Source: Aquilaria yunnanensis (lineage: Eukaryota; Streptophyta; Magnoliopsida; Malvales; Thymelaeaceae). From it: a stretch of DNA of 64,000 nucleotides. Each line of letters starts with the position of its first letter. Within the stretch, counting starts at the first letter, position 1. Where the stretch lies: contig CM077599.1 of the NCBI GenBank assembly GCA_039654915.1, forward strand, positions 73,066,001-73,130,000, in the 5' to 3' direction. A model generated the notes under the pieces. The model saw only the letters and a program-made list of their open reading frames with translations. It was not told the origin of the DNA and did no database searches. Below, in pieces: positions 23,583 to 34,130 of this stretch. Position numbers and translations under genes: made by a program.

Positions 23583-25276
23583 ATGGACATTCTTGAATAC
23601 CTTCCCACAGCCGTTGATGAATCTTAGAATACCACAATAGTGGAGACCCAACCGGAAGCCATGGAATTCTTCGAAACGGCCCAAAAGCTTCATGGATATT
23701 CTCTAACACCACATTGCCATGTGCAACTTAAGGACCAAGTATCAGTCTGTGTGGATAAGAATGACATAACCGAACTATTAAGAGTATGGGGTAGTTGGAG
23801 CTTTACAGATCGAGAAGTATTTACATCGGCATATGGTCATATTGCTTGCCTACTCAAGATTATTGTTGATACGGCACGCATCCGCGCACTGATACAGTAC
23901 TGGGATCCACATTATCGGTGTTTCTCCTTCAACAAGATGGATCTTGTCCCCACTATAAAGGAATACAACAACCTCCTGGGTTGGCCATCTGATTACCTAA
24001 TGGAGACTTACCATCATAATAGAAGAATTGAGCCTTATCGGGCCTTGGCTAAACTGTTGGATATACCAGCTTTTGTTCTTCAACCCAAATTCTTGACAAA
24101 GGGGTATCGTAGATAGATAGGTTGGAATGACCTGAAGCAATTGATCCACACTCTCCCATAAAAGGACCAAAGACATAAGATTTTTGCTTTGGCGGTATAT
24201 GGCTTGGTGATTTTTCCTAGGATCATTGGATTCATTGAAGGAGAAGTTATCTCACTGTTCGAGCAAACCTGCAAGGCTCAAGTGAATCCAACTCCAGCCA
24301 TTCTTGCTGAGATCATTAGGTCATTAAATTTTTGTCACCAAAACGGGGGCAAATTTATTGGATGTTCTCACCTGCTCACCATATGGATTAAGAGCCACTT
24401 TCCATGTGACAGAAAGAATTTTGGGAATCACTTTTCAAAGGACTTTATTCCAATTGAAGCCTTTGTGAAAAGTGAATCCATTCATCATGATAGTAAGGAA
24501 GGATGGATCGACTACTTTAAGAACATCACTGAGCTGCAAATTGAATGGAGAGCCCCTTGGTCCACCTCCACCCGTGTCATCTATCATTGTGGCAATTGCC
24601 CATGGGTTCCTCTTCTTGGCATATGGGGAGGAACAAGTTATGCCCTGGCCTAAGTACGGAAGCAATTTGGGTCCATGCAATTTATACCCATGACTCATAA
24701 TAAAAGTAAATTGGAATTCTCACATGAAGACCCAATGGCGAACAAGCTTGCGATGGGTATCTCAATTGCATGGAAAAGGCTTTTTATACTAAAGTTTGGC
24801 CTTATTCTTTCTCCCACCACATATTGTGAATGGAGAAACAATCGAAAGGAAGGAATAGTGCTGCCCGTTGATGCTTCCAGAAAGTTGGCAAAAAGAGAAC
24901 TCGAGAAAGAGTTAGAGGGAGAGAAAGAGAAGAACAAAAGAATGCTAATTGATGTACAACAACTCAGCCATAAAACACAACACCTTGAAGAAAAAGTTGA
25001 ATATCAAAACAAGTCATCTCTCAATTAGTAGAAGAAACCAATCAAAGAGAGATGAGAGCAAGATACTGGGAAGATCATTACAGGCTTTCTCAGCATCAAG
25101 TAGAAGTGTTTTTGGCTGAAGTTAGGAAAGTCACTCAGCAAGCCCAACAAATGAGTGAAGAAGCCAGAGAATTGGAGAAACTGAGCTGCCCTACTTCATC
25201 ATCAACCATTCAAAAAATGATGGAGTTCATCACTAAGGCTAGGAAACAATGTTGTACCTTAGGCCGTTTCTTTTGA
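23583..25276 (+). pseudogene. Extra ORF1 upstream of gag (Ogre-type), multiple nonsense codons
   Basis: From an ATG at 23583 one frame runs for about 480 codons, broken only by stops at 23625, 24114, 24159 and about 24651, until 25026. A shifted frame carries the C-terminus to 25276. Readable blocks are HKIFALAVYGLVIFPRIIGFIE, ILAEIIRSLNFCHQNGGKFIGCSHLLTIWIKSHF and NCPWVPLLGIWGGTSYA, then a Lys/Glu-rich likely coiled coil. This matches the ORF1 known between the PBS and gag in Ogre/Tat elements (DUF7745-like). Its role is unknown. Most damage is single-base nonsense. Confidence 0.8.
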
Positions 25277-25491
25277 GAAATTTTATTTAATAAAAGCAGT
25301 CTAAACAATTATCTTGAGAATGTAATTAAGAATTTCCATCATAGTCCTTCTTTCACCGAGTACCTACAACATTCATGCATGCATGCATTAAATTAATAAT
25401 CCAAGGCCTAATAAATTCCATTTTTAAAAGAAAGGTAAAGAGCAAAATTGGCACTCAACATTGATATTCAACTCGGCTCCAAACAAGACTA

Positions 25492-27071
25492 ATGGCAGAG
25501 CAAACCGAAGGACGTCTCACAAATATTGAGTCCAAGATAGAAAGCATGGCTGAGCAAATGAAACAATTAATGGAGCTAATCAAGGGGAAAGCAACCCAAG
25601 TCCCCGTCAAAGAGCCACAAGATCCCACTTATCCCCCGTGATTCACCCCACAACGGATCTCGGTTCAGGAAAATCTGTTTCAGGAATTAGGCCTGTCCGC
25701 TAGTATTCACCTGAAACAAAATACTGCCTATGATGAGAAAAAGACACTATCAAAGGAAGAAGGAGAATCTCAAAAGCTCGAGACAATAGAGAAAAGGCTT
25801 CGGGCCATTGAATGAGGCACTATATTTAGATCTCTCTCGGTGGATTATCTCTACTTGGTACCGATGTTGTGATTCCCTCAGACTTTAAGGTGCCAGACTT
25901 TGTGAAATATGATGGAACAAGCTGCCCCATCACTCGCATTACACTGTTTCTAAGAAAAATACAACCGCTCACAAAAGACGAGAAGGTGTCGATAACACTT
26001 TTTCAAGAAAGTCTTACAAAGTCAGCACTACAATGGTATCTAAGTCAAGGTCCAAGAAACATCAAAACATGGAATGACCTCACTCAGGCTTTCATCAACA
26101 ACTACAAACATGTTATGGACTTGGCCCCGGATCGCTAAACTCTCCAGAATATGGAAAAGAAAAAGCAAGAAACCTTCAAGGAGTACACTCAAAGATGGAG
26201 GGACTTAGCCGCACAATTTCAGCCACCCATGATGGAGAGAGAAATGGTAACTTTGTTTGTCCAAACACTGAAGTACCCATACTATGACAAACTTATTGGT
26301 AATTCGGCAACCAATTTCTCAGACATTGTCATGTCTGGAGAAAGAATTGAGCACGGGATTAGGACCGGGAAGATCACTGAATCCTTTAATGATGCCATGA
26401 AAAGAGGAGGACCACCCAGAAGAAAGGATGAAGAAGTACAACAAGTAGGACGCGGAAGAGGGATTCCCCTCGTGGGTAATGCGGCTACTAGGCCTCGCCT
26501 ATCCTATCCTACCAATAGGCCCAATAATTATTCTCCCAACAGGCCTAATCAATTACGACCACTTGTTCCGACCCCTCCAGTGCCCATACAAAGACAAAGA
26601 GAAATTTTTGTGCCAATTCCTATGACTTACACTGAGTTATATCCAAAGCTTATCGAAAGTCAACTTATTCGCCCAATTTCTACAAAGCCAATAGAACCCC
26701 CATATCCAAGGTGGTACGACCCCAAAATAACTTGCCCATATCATGATGGCGTTGTGGGCTATGGTCTAGAAAATTGCGCAGCTTTGAAATACATAGTCCA
26801 ACAATTAATCAAGTCAAAATGGTTGGACTTTTCTGATGAACCGAACGTCACTTACAACCCATTGCCGCCTTATCAAGCTAAACCAGTTAATATGATAGAG
26901 GAACACCGGCTGATAAAGAAGTCAGTCAACGGCATTACAACCCCTCTTAAGCATGTATACTCATGGCTTGTGAAAGAAGGGGTCATAATTGGAAAGCCTT
27001 CTCTTGGACACAAAGAAATCAAAGGTGAAGAATGGTGTGATTTTCATGACAGTAAGGGTCATTCCATCTAG
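25492..27071 (+). pseudogene. gag of gypsy element 1
   Basis: An ATG at 25492 opens MAEQTEGRLTNIESKIESMAEQ, a short coiled coil that hits a stop near 25640. The capsid region is at 25869-26138 (FVKYDGTSCPITRITLFLRKI, ALQWYLSQGPRNIKTWNDLTQAF) and, after a stop, from 26151 (FKEYTQRWRDLAAQFQPPMMEREM). A Pro-rich linker and a zinc-finger-like region follow (CPYHDGVVGYGLENCAALK and WCDFHDSKGHSI before a stop at 27069). The capsid and linker layout is that of Tat-lineage Gag. It is broken in at least three places. Confidence 0.85.
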
Positions 27072-27146
27072 GAATGCTCAGAATTCCGTGAGAATCTACA
27101 GAGACTCATAGACTCATCTCAACTCAGCATTTGTCTGGGACAATGT

Positions 27147-27540
27147 TTGCAAGGGATCTCAGAGCCATTGAAAATCTCTACAAACAAAGGAAAATACGGC
27201 CTAGGTTTCACACCGACAAGGCAAAATAAAATGAAGACGATAGCTGAAAAGAAAGAAAAGAGGATTGCACGACTAAAAGGGCATCCTCTAGAGGGAAGAA
27301 ATCTGGATATCCCTGACATCACTGAAATATTTGTGAGTGGTGGCTTGATTCCGAAAAATGACAATGAAGGCACGTTGACCATCAGCATCGACAAGTCTTT
27401 TGAATATCTTTCGATTCAGGCAATAATCAGTGATCCACCCGAAAATGAGGAGCTCGTTCAACCCTGTAGCCCGCGGGATGTGCTGAACAATTGGGAGGCG
27501 ATAGAACTGCTTGTTGTAATTGAGAGCTTTTCAAAGTAAT
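27147..27540 (+). pseudogene. Pol fragment downstream of a deleted protease
   Basis: KYGLGFTPTRQNKMKTIAEKKEKRIARLKGHPLEG and the following IPDITEIFVSGGLIP are the linker that normally follows protease in Tat/Ogre polyproteins. Only about 75 bp separate it from the gag zinc-finger region, so the protease domain is deleted in this copy. Confidence 0.65.
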
Positions 27541-27842
27541 TTAATAGTAAAAACCTCCTAAAGAAAGGTTCAATCAATAAAGTTGTGATTTATGCACGTT
27601 ATAAATAAAGCACCGGTTTGCATCCATCTCATTCGCACCATTTTCTCTTATCTCTTTTCTCTCTGGCTAATGCAGACCTGAAACTCTCTTTGATGACAAT
27701 GAAAGAATGAACTATGATAATCCTGTAAACACTGCTAACTCAGATGACGAAGATCTTCAAATATCTGCTTGAGTTATTAAAAATGATCGAGTAGGATGAA
27801 AAAGAAATAGTAACAAGTTAGGAACCAACTGAGACATTCAAC

Positions 27843-28998
27843 TTGGGAGACAATCAGGATGTAAAAGAAGTTAAGATTGGCACTCTATTTCCTCTTGAAA
27901 AGAAAGAAGAACTAATCCACTTATTGAAGGAATATGTAGACATATTTGCTTGGTCATACCAAGATATGCTCGGCTTAAGCTCGAACATAGTGCTACACAA
28001 AATACCATTAAAGCCTGGGGTGAAGCCTGTCCGACAGAAGTTGTGAAGATTAAAGCCGGATCTGATCTTGAGAGTAAAAGATGAGATTCAAAAGCTATGG
28101 GATGCCGGATTCTTTGGAGTCGCTAAATATACAGAATTGGTTGTCAACATCGTTCCAGTTAAAAAGAAAAATAGTGGGAAACTAAGAGTTTGTTAGGACT
28201 ACCAGCCCTTGAATGAGGCCAGTCCTAAAGATAACTTCCCACTTCCTCACATTGATGCGTTGGTGGATAATACCGCAGGAAACTCCTACTTTTCTTTCAT
28301 GGATGGCTTTTCTGGGTACAATCAAATCAAACTCGATCCAGATGATATGATAAAAACTGCTTTTATTACCCTTTGGGGTACCTTCTGCTATAAGGTGATG
28401 CCTTTTGGGTTGAAGAATGCTGATGCTACATATCAAAGAGCCATGGTTGCCTTATTCCATGACATGATGCATAAAGAAATTGAAGTATATGTAGATGGCA
28501 TGATTGCCAAAACTTTCACTGCTGAGGGCATCTAAAAGTACTGAGAAAACTAATCGATGGACTTCGCAAGTATCAACTAAAATTGAATCCTGGAAAATGT
28601 ACTTTTGGAGCCTCTTCAGGCAAGTTATTGGGTTTCATGGTGAGCAAAGATGAGATTCGAGTTGACCCAAGTAAAGTCAAGGCAATACAAGAAATGCAAC
28701 CCCCGAAGACTCCAAAAGAAGTAAGAAGTTTTCTGGGCAGAATCAACTTCAAAGCAAGATTCATATCACAATTGACGTCCAAGTGTGAACCTCTTTTCAA
28801 ATCACAAAAGAAGAACAATCCGATTGAGTGGAATAATGAATACCAAAGCAATACCTATCAAATCCACCAGTCTTGGTATCACCCCGATTTGGAGAACCGT
28901 TGATTCTGTACTTATCAATACAGGATTCTTCATTAGGATCCGTATTGGGTCAACGTGATGAGACAGGCAAGAAAGAGCATGCAATTTACTACTTGAGT
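27843..28998 (+). pseudogene. Reverse transcriptase and start of RNase H, gypsy element 1
   Basis: Readable RT motifs: IGTLFPLEKKEELIHLLKEYVDIFAWSY, LRVC.DYQPLNEASPKDNFPLPHID (stop codons at 28044 and 28194), FMDGFSGYNQI (motif A Asp present) and FCYKVMPFGLKNADATYQR. The polymerase box reads YVDG instead of YVDD. Frameshifts follow near 28535 and 28860. The connection (FLGRINFKARFISQLT) and the first RNase H strands (LYLSIQDSSLGSVLGQ, EHAIYYLS) end at 28998, where LTR 2 begins. It is inactive. Confidence 0.9.
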
Positions 28999-29219
28999 GT
29001 GGCAACGTGGGAATTTTTGGGAGTCGCCACCAATCAGTTTCACCTAGGTCGATTGGACACCTAAAAATGGTCTACGAGAGTTCGAGGGTTCGGGAGTACG
29101 GTTACGTTAAAATAACTCTATTCTAACGCCCAAAATTGGTACCTTAGTTGATTTTAATTTTGTTTTACTTGCTTTTAAATAACTTCAGTTAATTTTCCAA
29201 CCAAACATTTTAACTTAAT

Positions 29220-29640
29220 CATCCATATATGGATTTTAAAATTAATATGGACCTCTAAATCTTGGTAATTAATTTTTTATAATTTTTTAATAAATTTAAT
29301 ATTTCCTAACCATAGATTTTATCGAATCACCTGGATATGGAATTTAATGAAATTTAATTTTTATTTATTATTGAATATTTTAATTAATTATTAATCCATA
29401 TCATAAATTCTGTCGAATTATCCAAATATGGATTTTTTTATCTTTGTGCTTGATTTTTTTATTCATTTTTATTATAAATTTGATATTTTTCCAAATCATG
29501 GATTCTATCGAATCACCTGGATGTAGAGTTTAATAAAATTTAATTATTTTAATTTATTATTAATTATTTAATTAATTATTAATTTATGTCATAGATTTTT
29601 ATCAAATTATCTGAATATGGATTTTTAATGAACTTAATAT
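29220..29640. repeat. Tandem family in LTR 2 (about 85-100 bp units)
   Basis: Inverted counterpart of the array at 22330-22790. CATATCATAAATTCTGTCG and TGTCATAGATTTTTATC blocks alternate with TCACCTGGATATGGA blocks. Confidence 0.75.
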
Positions 29641-29987
29641 TATTTTCCTTTTTATTATTTTTTTGAAAGATTTTTTTTTTAAAACAATAGTTATCTAATC
29701 CATAGATCTGAAAAAAAATATTTATTCAAAACCATTGATTTTTATTGGATCATTTGGTTATGATTTTTTTAAAATTTTATTTTTAATAAAATAAAAAAAA
29801 GGTTAAATTTTGTTATTTAAAGGGAATAATAAAAAAAAAAGATAAGTGTCTTAATACTCCAAATAATGTTAAAAATGACAGAAAAATAAAGGACGGAGGA
29901 GCTTGGTTGTAATAGAAATAAAAAAGTAAGATGGGGCTATTGGCCAGCCCTAAAAAGACGGTAAATAAATAAAAATAAGTAAGGTTA

Positions 29988-30850
29988 ATCATCCACATAA
30001 AGAAAAATAAATTGCAGAAAAGTAAATAAATAAAAAAAAGGTAAATAAAGTGGGGTGCTTAACCATCCACGTAAAAATAAAGTGCAGAAAAGTACATAAA
30101 TAAAGAAACAAATAAAGTGTAGAAAGTAAATAAATAAAGAAATAAATAAAGTGTACAAAAATAAATAAATAAAGAAAAGTGGGGCACTTGGCCGTCCATG
30201 CAAAAATAAAGTGCAGAAAAATAAAGAAATAAATAAATAAAATGCAGAAAAGTAAATAAATGAAGAAAGTCGTGTGTTTGGCCGTTCACTTAAAAAAATA
30301 AAGTACATAAAGTAAATAAATAAAAAAAAGTAAATAAATAAAGAAAGTGGGGCATTTAGCCATCCACGTAAAAAAAATAAAGTGCATAAAGTAAATAAAT
30401 AAAAAAAAGTAAATAAATAATGAAAAGTGGGGCACCTTGCCATCCACGTAAAAAAAAAATAAAGTGCATAAAGTAAATAAATGAAGAAAAGTAAATAAAT
30501 AAATAAAGTGGGGCATTTAGGCATCCACATAAAAAAATAAAGTGCATAAAATAAATAAATGGAGAAAATTAAATAAATAAAGAAAGTGGGGTGTTTAGCA
30601 ATCCACGTAAAAAAAAAAGTGCATAAAGTAAATAAATGAAGAAAAGTAAATAAATAAAGAAAGTGGGGCGTTTATCCATCCACGTAAAAAAAATAAAGTG
30701 CATGAAGAAAAGAAAATAAATAAAGAAAGTTGGGCGATTAACCATCTACATAAAAAAATAAAGTGCATAAAGTAAATAAAAGAAAATAAAATGATAATAA
30801 AAAAAAATTAATAAGGTGGGGCATTTGGCCATCTACATAAAAGTAGGAGG
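29988..30850. repeat. Tandem array in LTR 2, about 80-bp units, 11 copies
   Basis: Inverted copies of the LTR 1 array, with cores such as GGGGCATTTAGCCATCCACG near 30055, 30185, 30270, 30352, 30432, 30513, 30590, 30668, 30730 and 30835. Copy number differs from LTR 1 (11 against 13). Confidence 0.9.
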
Positions 30851-31660
30851 TATAACCTTCCATAAAAAAAATAACAAGAAATAATAAGAAAAAAAAGAAA
30901 AGAAAAGAAAAAAGTTGTTGTTAGTAATTAGTTCTGCAAAGAAAAAGAAGTTAGTGACTTATGTGGATGAATATGAGAAGTAGAAGGGTTAGAAAGGGGT
31001 TATACCCAAAGCGAAAGAAATTCAAATCCAGGGGGTTGGGTCGCGACTTTTTCGTTTCTGATTTTTTTTCTTTGGCGACGGCGACGCAATTGACGGTTTG
31101 GCTTGGCGGCGGCGGCTAGGGCGACTCCAAGGCGGTGGGTATGGTGGCCGGCGGCGTGGAAAACGGCAAGGCAACCTCAGGCGTTGATAAAAACGGGAAA
31201 AAAAATGAAAAAAGGACGAGCAGGGAATAGGAAAAGAAGTTTAGGATTTTTCTGGGTAAGGGAGAAGTGGTCTGTGACTATAGCTACAGTTTTTCTTTTT
31301 TTAATGAGGAGCTCAAATCTTACTAATTTTTGTCTCTTTCTTTGCAGGTTTGGACCCCTATTTATAGGGGTGGAGCATTGGATTTCCCTAATTTAAAAAA
31401 ATCAAAATTTAATTAAAAAAAGATTTAAAACATAATTTGCCCAAAATTACAGTTTTAGTCCTTCACGTCTCTCTGACTACTGGTCTGGTCCCTAATTTTT
31501 CACGAAATTACTGATTGACCCAAATTTGTCTGTTCTGTCAATTTGGCCCAAAACCAGGCGAATAATTACCAGATTTCCCTGGAACTTCCAGATTTCGTCA
31601 GATTCTTCCCAAACTTCTCAATTTTGTCAATTCTTAAAAAAAATTCCCCTTTTTATATTT

Positions 31661-31663
<3 letters not shown>

Positions 31664-31697
<34 letters not shown>
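31664..31697. repeat. (TA)n microsatellite
   Basis: About 17 TA dinucleotides in the U3-like part of LTR 2, opposite the (GT)n(TA)n tract of LTR 1. Confidence 0.95.
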
Positions 31698-31700
<3 letters not shown>

Positions 31701-31868
31701 GTATGTATAAATTTATTATTTTTCAACGAACCTTACGAAACAAAGATGCCACCTAAACTAATTAATTTAATTTAATTTAATTTTTTATTTTATTTTATTT
31801 TATTATTATTTTTTTAATTTATTTTAATTTTTTTTATTTTAATAGCCAAACGAAATTGGGTGTCAACT

Positions 31869-31885
31869 GCTGCCCCCCCTTCGCA
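31869..31885 (-). other. Polypurine tract of gypsy element 2
   Basis: The minus strand reads GCGAAGGGGGGGGCAGC directly before the LTR start. Its position identifies LTR 2 as a 3' LTR and shows that element 2 continues to the right. Confidence 0.7.
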
Positions 31886-31989
31886 TGCCTCATAGGACAT
31901 AACGCATGCAAAGCTGTTACCAAATTTCGTCCGACCTTAGCTAGGCATTGAGAACCTTTTCGCCGCCTAAACTCTGAGGAGAAAAATCT

Positions 31990-32236
31990 TTTCCTCCTCC
32001 TTTTTGAGGTTAAGGAATTTTCCTTATTACCTTTACGACAGAAACCCTCTTATCGTCTAACAAAAATCAAAGGAGAAAAACTCTTTCCTCCATTTTGAGG
32101 TTAAGGAACTCTCCTTATCACCTCTATGACAGGAACCCTCCTATCGTCTAAGATAAATAAAAGGAGAAAAACTCTTTCCTCCTTTTTGAGGTTAAAAAAC
32201 TCTCCTTATTACCTCTATGACAGGAACTCTCCTATC
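31990..32236. repeat. 73-bp family array, left part (about 3 diverged units)
   Basis: Three diverged units carry AAAGGAGAAAAACTCTTTCC in place of the usual AATGGAGTTTGAGG, each followed by ACAGGAACCCTCCTATCGTC. The array is cut at 32236 by element A; its CTATC (32232-32236) forms the left target duplication of A. Confidence 0.9.
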
Positions 32237-33206
32237 TGATGCCCCAAGGCATCTTCGTTTGCTGTCATGTTGACAGGTGGAGAGACTTCCTGAGGAGGCG
32301 AGTGCCTAGAGCTCAGATTTCCCAGCTGAGTGTGCCTGAAAAGCTCAAAGAAGAGGTTAGGAGGTCCCCGACTTGCTTTTCCGGGGAGGACCCTCCGACG
32401 CCCAAGTCAGTTTTCTGAGTGAAGGTGGAGGAAGAACACTAAGGGATCAAGTGTCTTGCCTGTTTTGTGTTTTCTCAGAGAGAGGGAAATGCCCATTCTT
32501 TGCCCAGTCCCATTTCCTAGTATTTATAGGAGTAGCTGGTCCGTTCAGATCATGACACGTGTTCGGTCGGATTTGATCTGTCTCTTTGGACCTAGGGGAC
32601 AGGCAGCCGTTTGCAGCCTCTTTTAGCCCTGGACCCGGACGGGTTGTGTCAGGACTGGGGCGGCTGCGGCGTGTCATTTCGCCGTTCAGATGTGATGTGT
32701 AGGGTTTGTGGGTGACATGTCAGAGGCTCCTTAAATGCTCATACCGTACTCCCGAGGTCCCATGGGCGAGGTCGCCCTTCGGTGCGTGCACCCTCTTCGG
32801 ATTCTATCCGTCCTTCGATGCGAGCACCTCCTTCGGGATCTATCCCATAATTCTGGGAGCGCCCTTGATGAACACCTTCTTCGGGACTCACATCCATAGT
32901 TCGGGGATTCCCTTGTTCAGGTGTTTCTTCTTCGGGGAAGACCTCTTTGGGGCCTCTTCCTTCGGGGAGATTCTCCCTTGCTTCAGAGAGATGGCTCTCT
33001 TACCCGAAGACGGTCAGTTTAGCCCCTCGATGGAGACGGTGTTGTCCTCGGAATTCCTGACGAGCTACCGAAGTCTCGAGCTCATAGTGTTTGACTTCGC
33101 ACCTTCCGAGGTCAGTAAAAAGATCCTCTCTTGGGTGACGTCAGACGCCTCGGCCAATATTCTGGCGCGGAGTTACTACCGAGGAGGCGTTAGCCTTTGG
33201 CTATCA
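32237..33206 (-). repeat. 3' LTR of element A (970 bp)
   Basis: Plus-strand start TGATGCCCCAAGG and end CCTTTGGCTATCA, with termini TGAT/ATCA. It differs from the 5' LTR at about 10 sites, mostly transitions. A TATA box (minus strand) lies near 32521-32528. The open frames on its plus strand are LTR shadows. Confidence 0.97.
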
Positions 33207-33225
33207 CAGGCCCCCCTCCGAAAAG
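33207..33225 (-). other. Polypurine tract of element A
   Basis: The minus strand reads CTTTTCGGAGGGGGGCCTG immediately before the 3' LTR. It is the plus-strand DNA primer site of retrotransposons. Confidence 0.8.
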
Positions 33226-33259
33226 CCGAAGTGAGAAACTTCGGTTCACCGGTTTTCGG

Positions 33260-33600
33260 GTCCTGTGGTTGTGATATCTGCGCCGAAGACGCCTTCTTCT
33301 GCCTGAAGCGATGGGCAGTCCTTTTTGCGTCCTCGAGGCGCGAGAAGATAAGCTGTCCGTGTGCCGAAGATACACCTTCTGCCCGAAGTCACAGGCTATC
33401 TTTTGGTGTCTTCGTGGCGAGGGGAAATAGGATAACCTTGTACCGAAGATAGACCTTTTACCCGAAAATCACGGGCTCTTCGGCCTTGGCCAGTTCTTTG
33501 GTGCCTTCGAGGCGGAGCCTGTGCCGAAGATACACCTCTTGGCCGAAGATCATGGGCTGTTTGGTCATAGCCTGTCTCTTGGCGTTCTCAAGGTGGCCTG
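33260..33600. repeat. Promoter-proximal tandem repeats, element A
   Basis: About four diverged 80-90-bp units with GTGCCGAAGATACACCTTCT and GCCCGAAG..CA.GGCT cores lie upstream of the aORF TATA box. Similar units occur at the same place in element B (54230-54530). Their conserved position suggests a regulatory role, which is an inference. Confidence 0.65.
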
Positions 33601-33894
33601 CTCTTTGTTTCTACAGGTCTATTTGGCCAAACGTGTCAGTCTGAGCGGTGCGCCCCAGTTTTCTAGGGATATCAGAAGACGTGTCCCAATCAGAGGACGT
33701 GTCCCGGATTTCAAGGGACGCTTGGAGGACGTGTGCCCCATTTTTACGCAGCGGTTGACATGTGGCGCTTTTCCATTAGAGGAGAGTCGCGTCTGATACA
33801 GAGGGCGCGCCTTTTCAGGTGCAGAGAGCAGTTGCGGCGACAGTTCGCCTCCAAAGGGCACTTATGATGATGTTTCGGTTACCCACTTCTGACA

Positions 33895-33903
33895 TATAAA
33901 TAG
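33895..33903 (+). promoter_or_regulatory. TATA box of the element A aORF
   Basis: TATAAATAG stands 228 bp upstream of the aORF start codon at 34131, on the strand opposite to gag-pol. Element B has TATAAATAG at the equivalent position. Confidence 0.7.
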
Positions 33904-34130
33904 CGCATTCCATCATAAGTTCCTTTCGCTCTTTTCTCTGCTTTGCCTCTGTTCTTGCATTTTTTCTTACTTTCTGTGGCGGAGCTTCCGTAATCAGAGC
34001 CTTTTTCCAGCCAACTTTCACGACGGCGTCCTCAGATTTTGGCAAATCTTTCGGTGGGTTTTTGTTTGCCAGCGCGTTTTGATCCCTGTGTTCTTCTGAG
34101 TTTTTCTCTGGAAACTGTTTTTGTTCCGTT

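Larger units (their letters stand above)
19027..28998 (+). mobile_element. Gypsy element 1: Tat/Ogre-like retrotransposon, 5' LTR to mid-pol
   Basis: In order: 5' LTR (19027-22944), tRNA-Arg PBS (22948-22966), leader, extra ORF1 (23583-25276), gag (25492-27071) and a pol fragment (27147-28998). An ORF before gag, a long LTR with internal tandem repeats and a tRNA-Arg primer are features of the Ogre/Tat group. Protease is mostly deleted and RT is mutated. At 28998|28999 the RNase H region stops exactly at the terminus of an oppositely oriented LTR of the same family, so the remainder should lie beyond element 2. Confidence 0.85.
28999..31868 (-). repeat. 3' LTR of gypsy element 2, inverted relative to LTR 1 (about 2.87 kb)
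   Basis: Reverse complement of the element 1 LTR family: on the plus strand it starts TGTGGCAACG (LTR 3' end) and finishes AAATTGGGTGTCAACT (LTR 5' end). It includes inverted tandem arrays (29220-29640 and 29988-30850), a TATA box near 31362 and a TA tract. It lacks the hAT-type insertion of LTR 1. A G-rich polypurine tract on the minus strand lies just outside its 5' end, so it is the 3' LTR of a minus-strand element extending to the right. Its outer base is A rather than T, perhaps a mutation. Confidence 0.85.

Noticed and set aside
32706..33452. A 248-residue plus-strand frame overlapping the LTR of element A
   Set aside because: The same frame recurs in the other LTR (42589-43143) and breaks at the LTR edge. 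It is on the strand opposite to element transcription.
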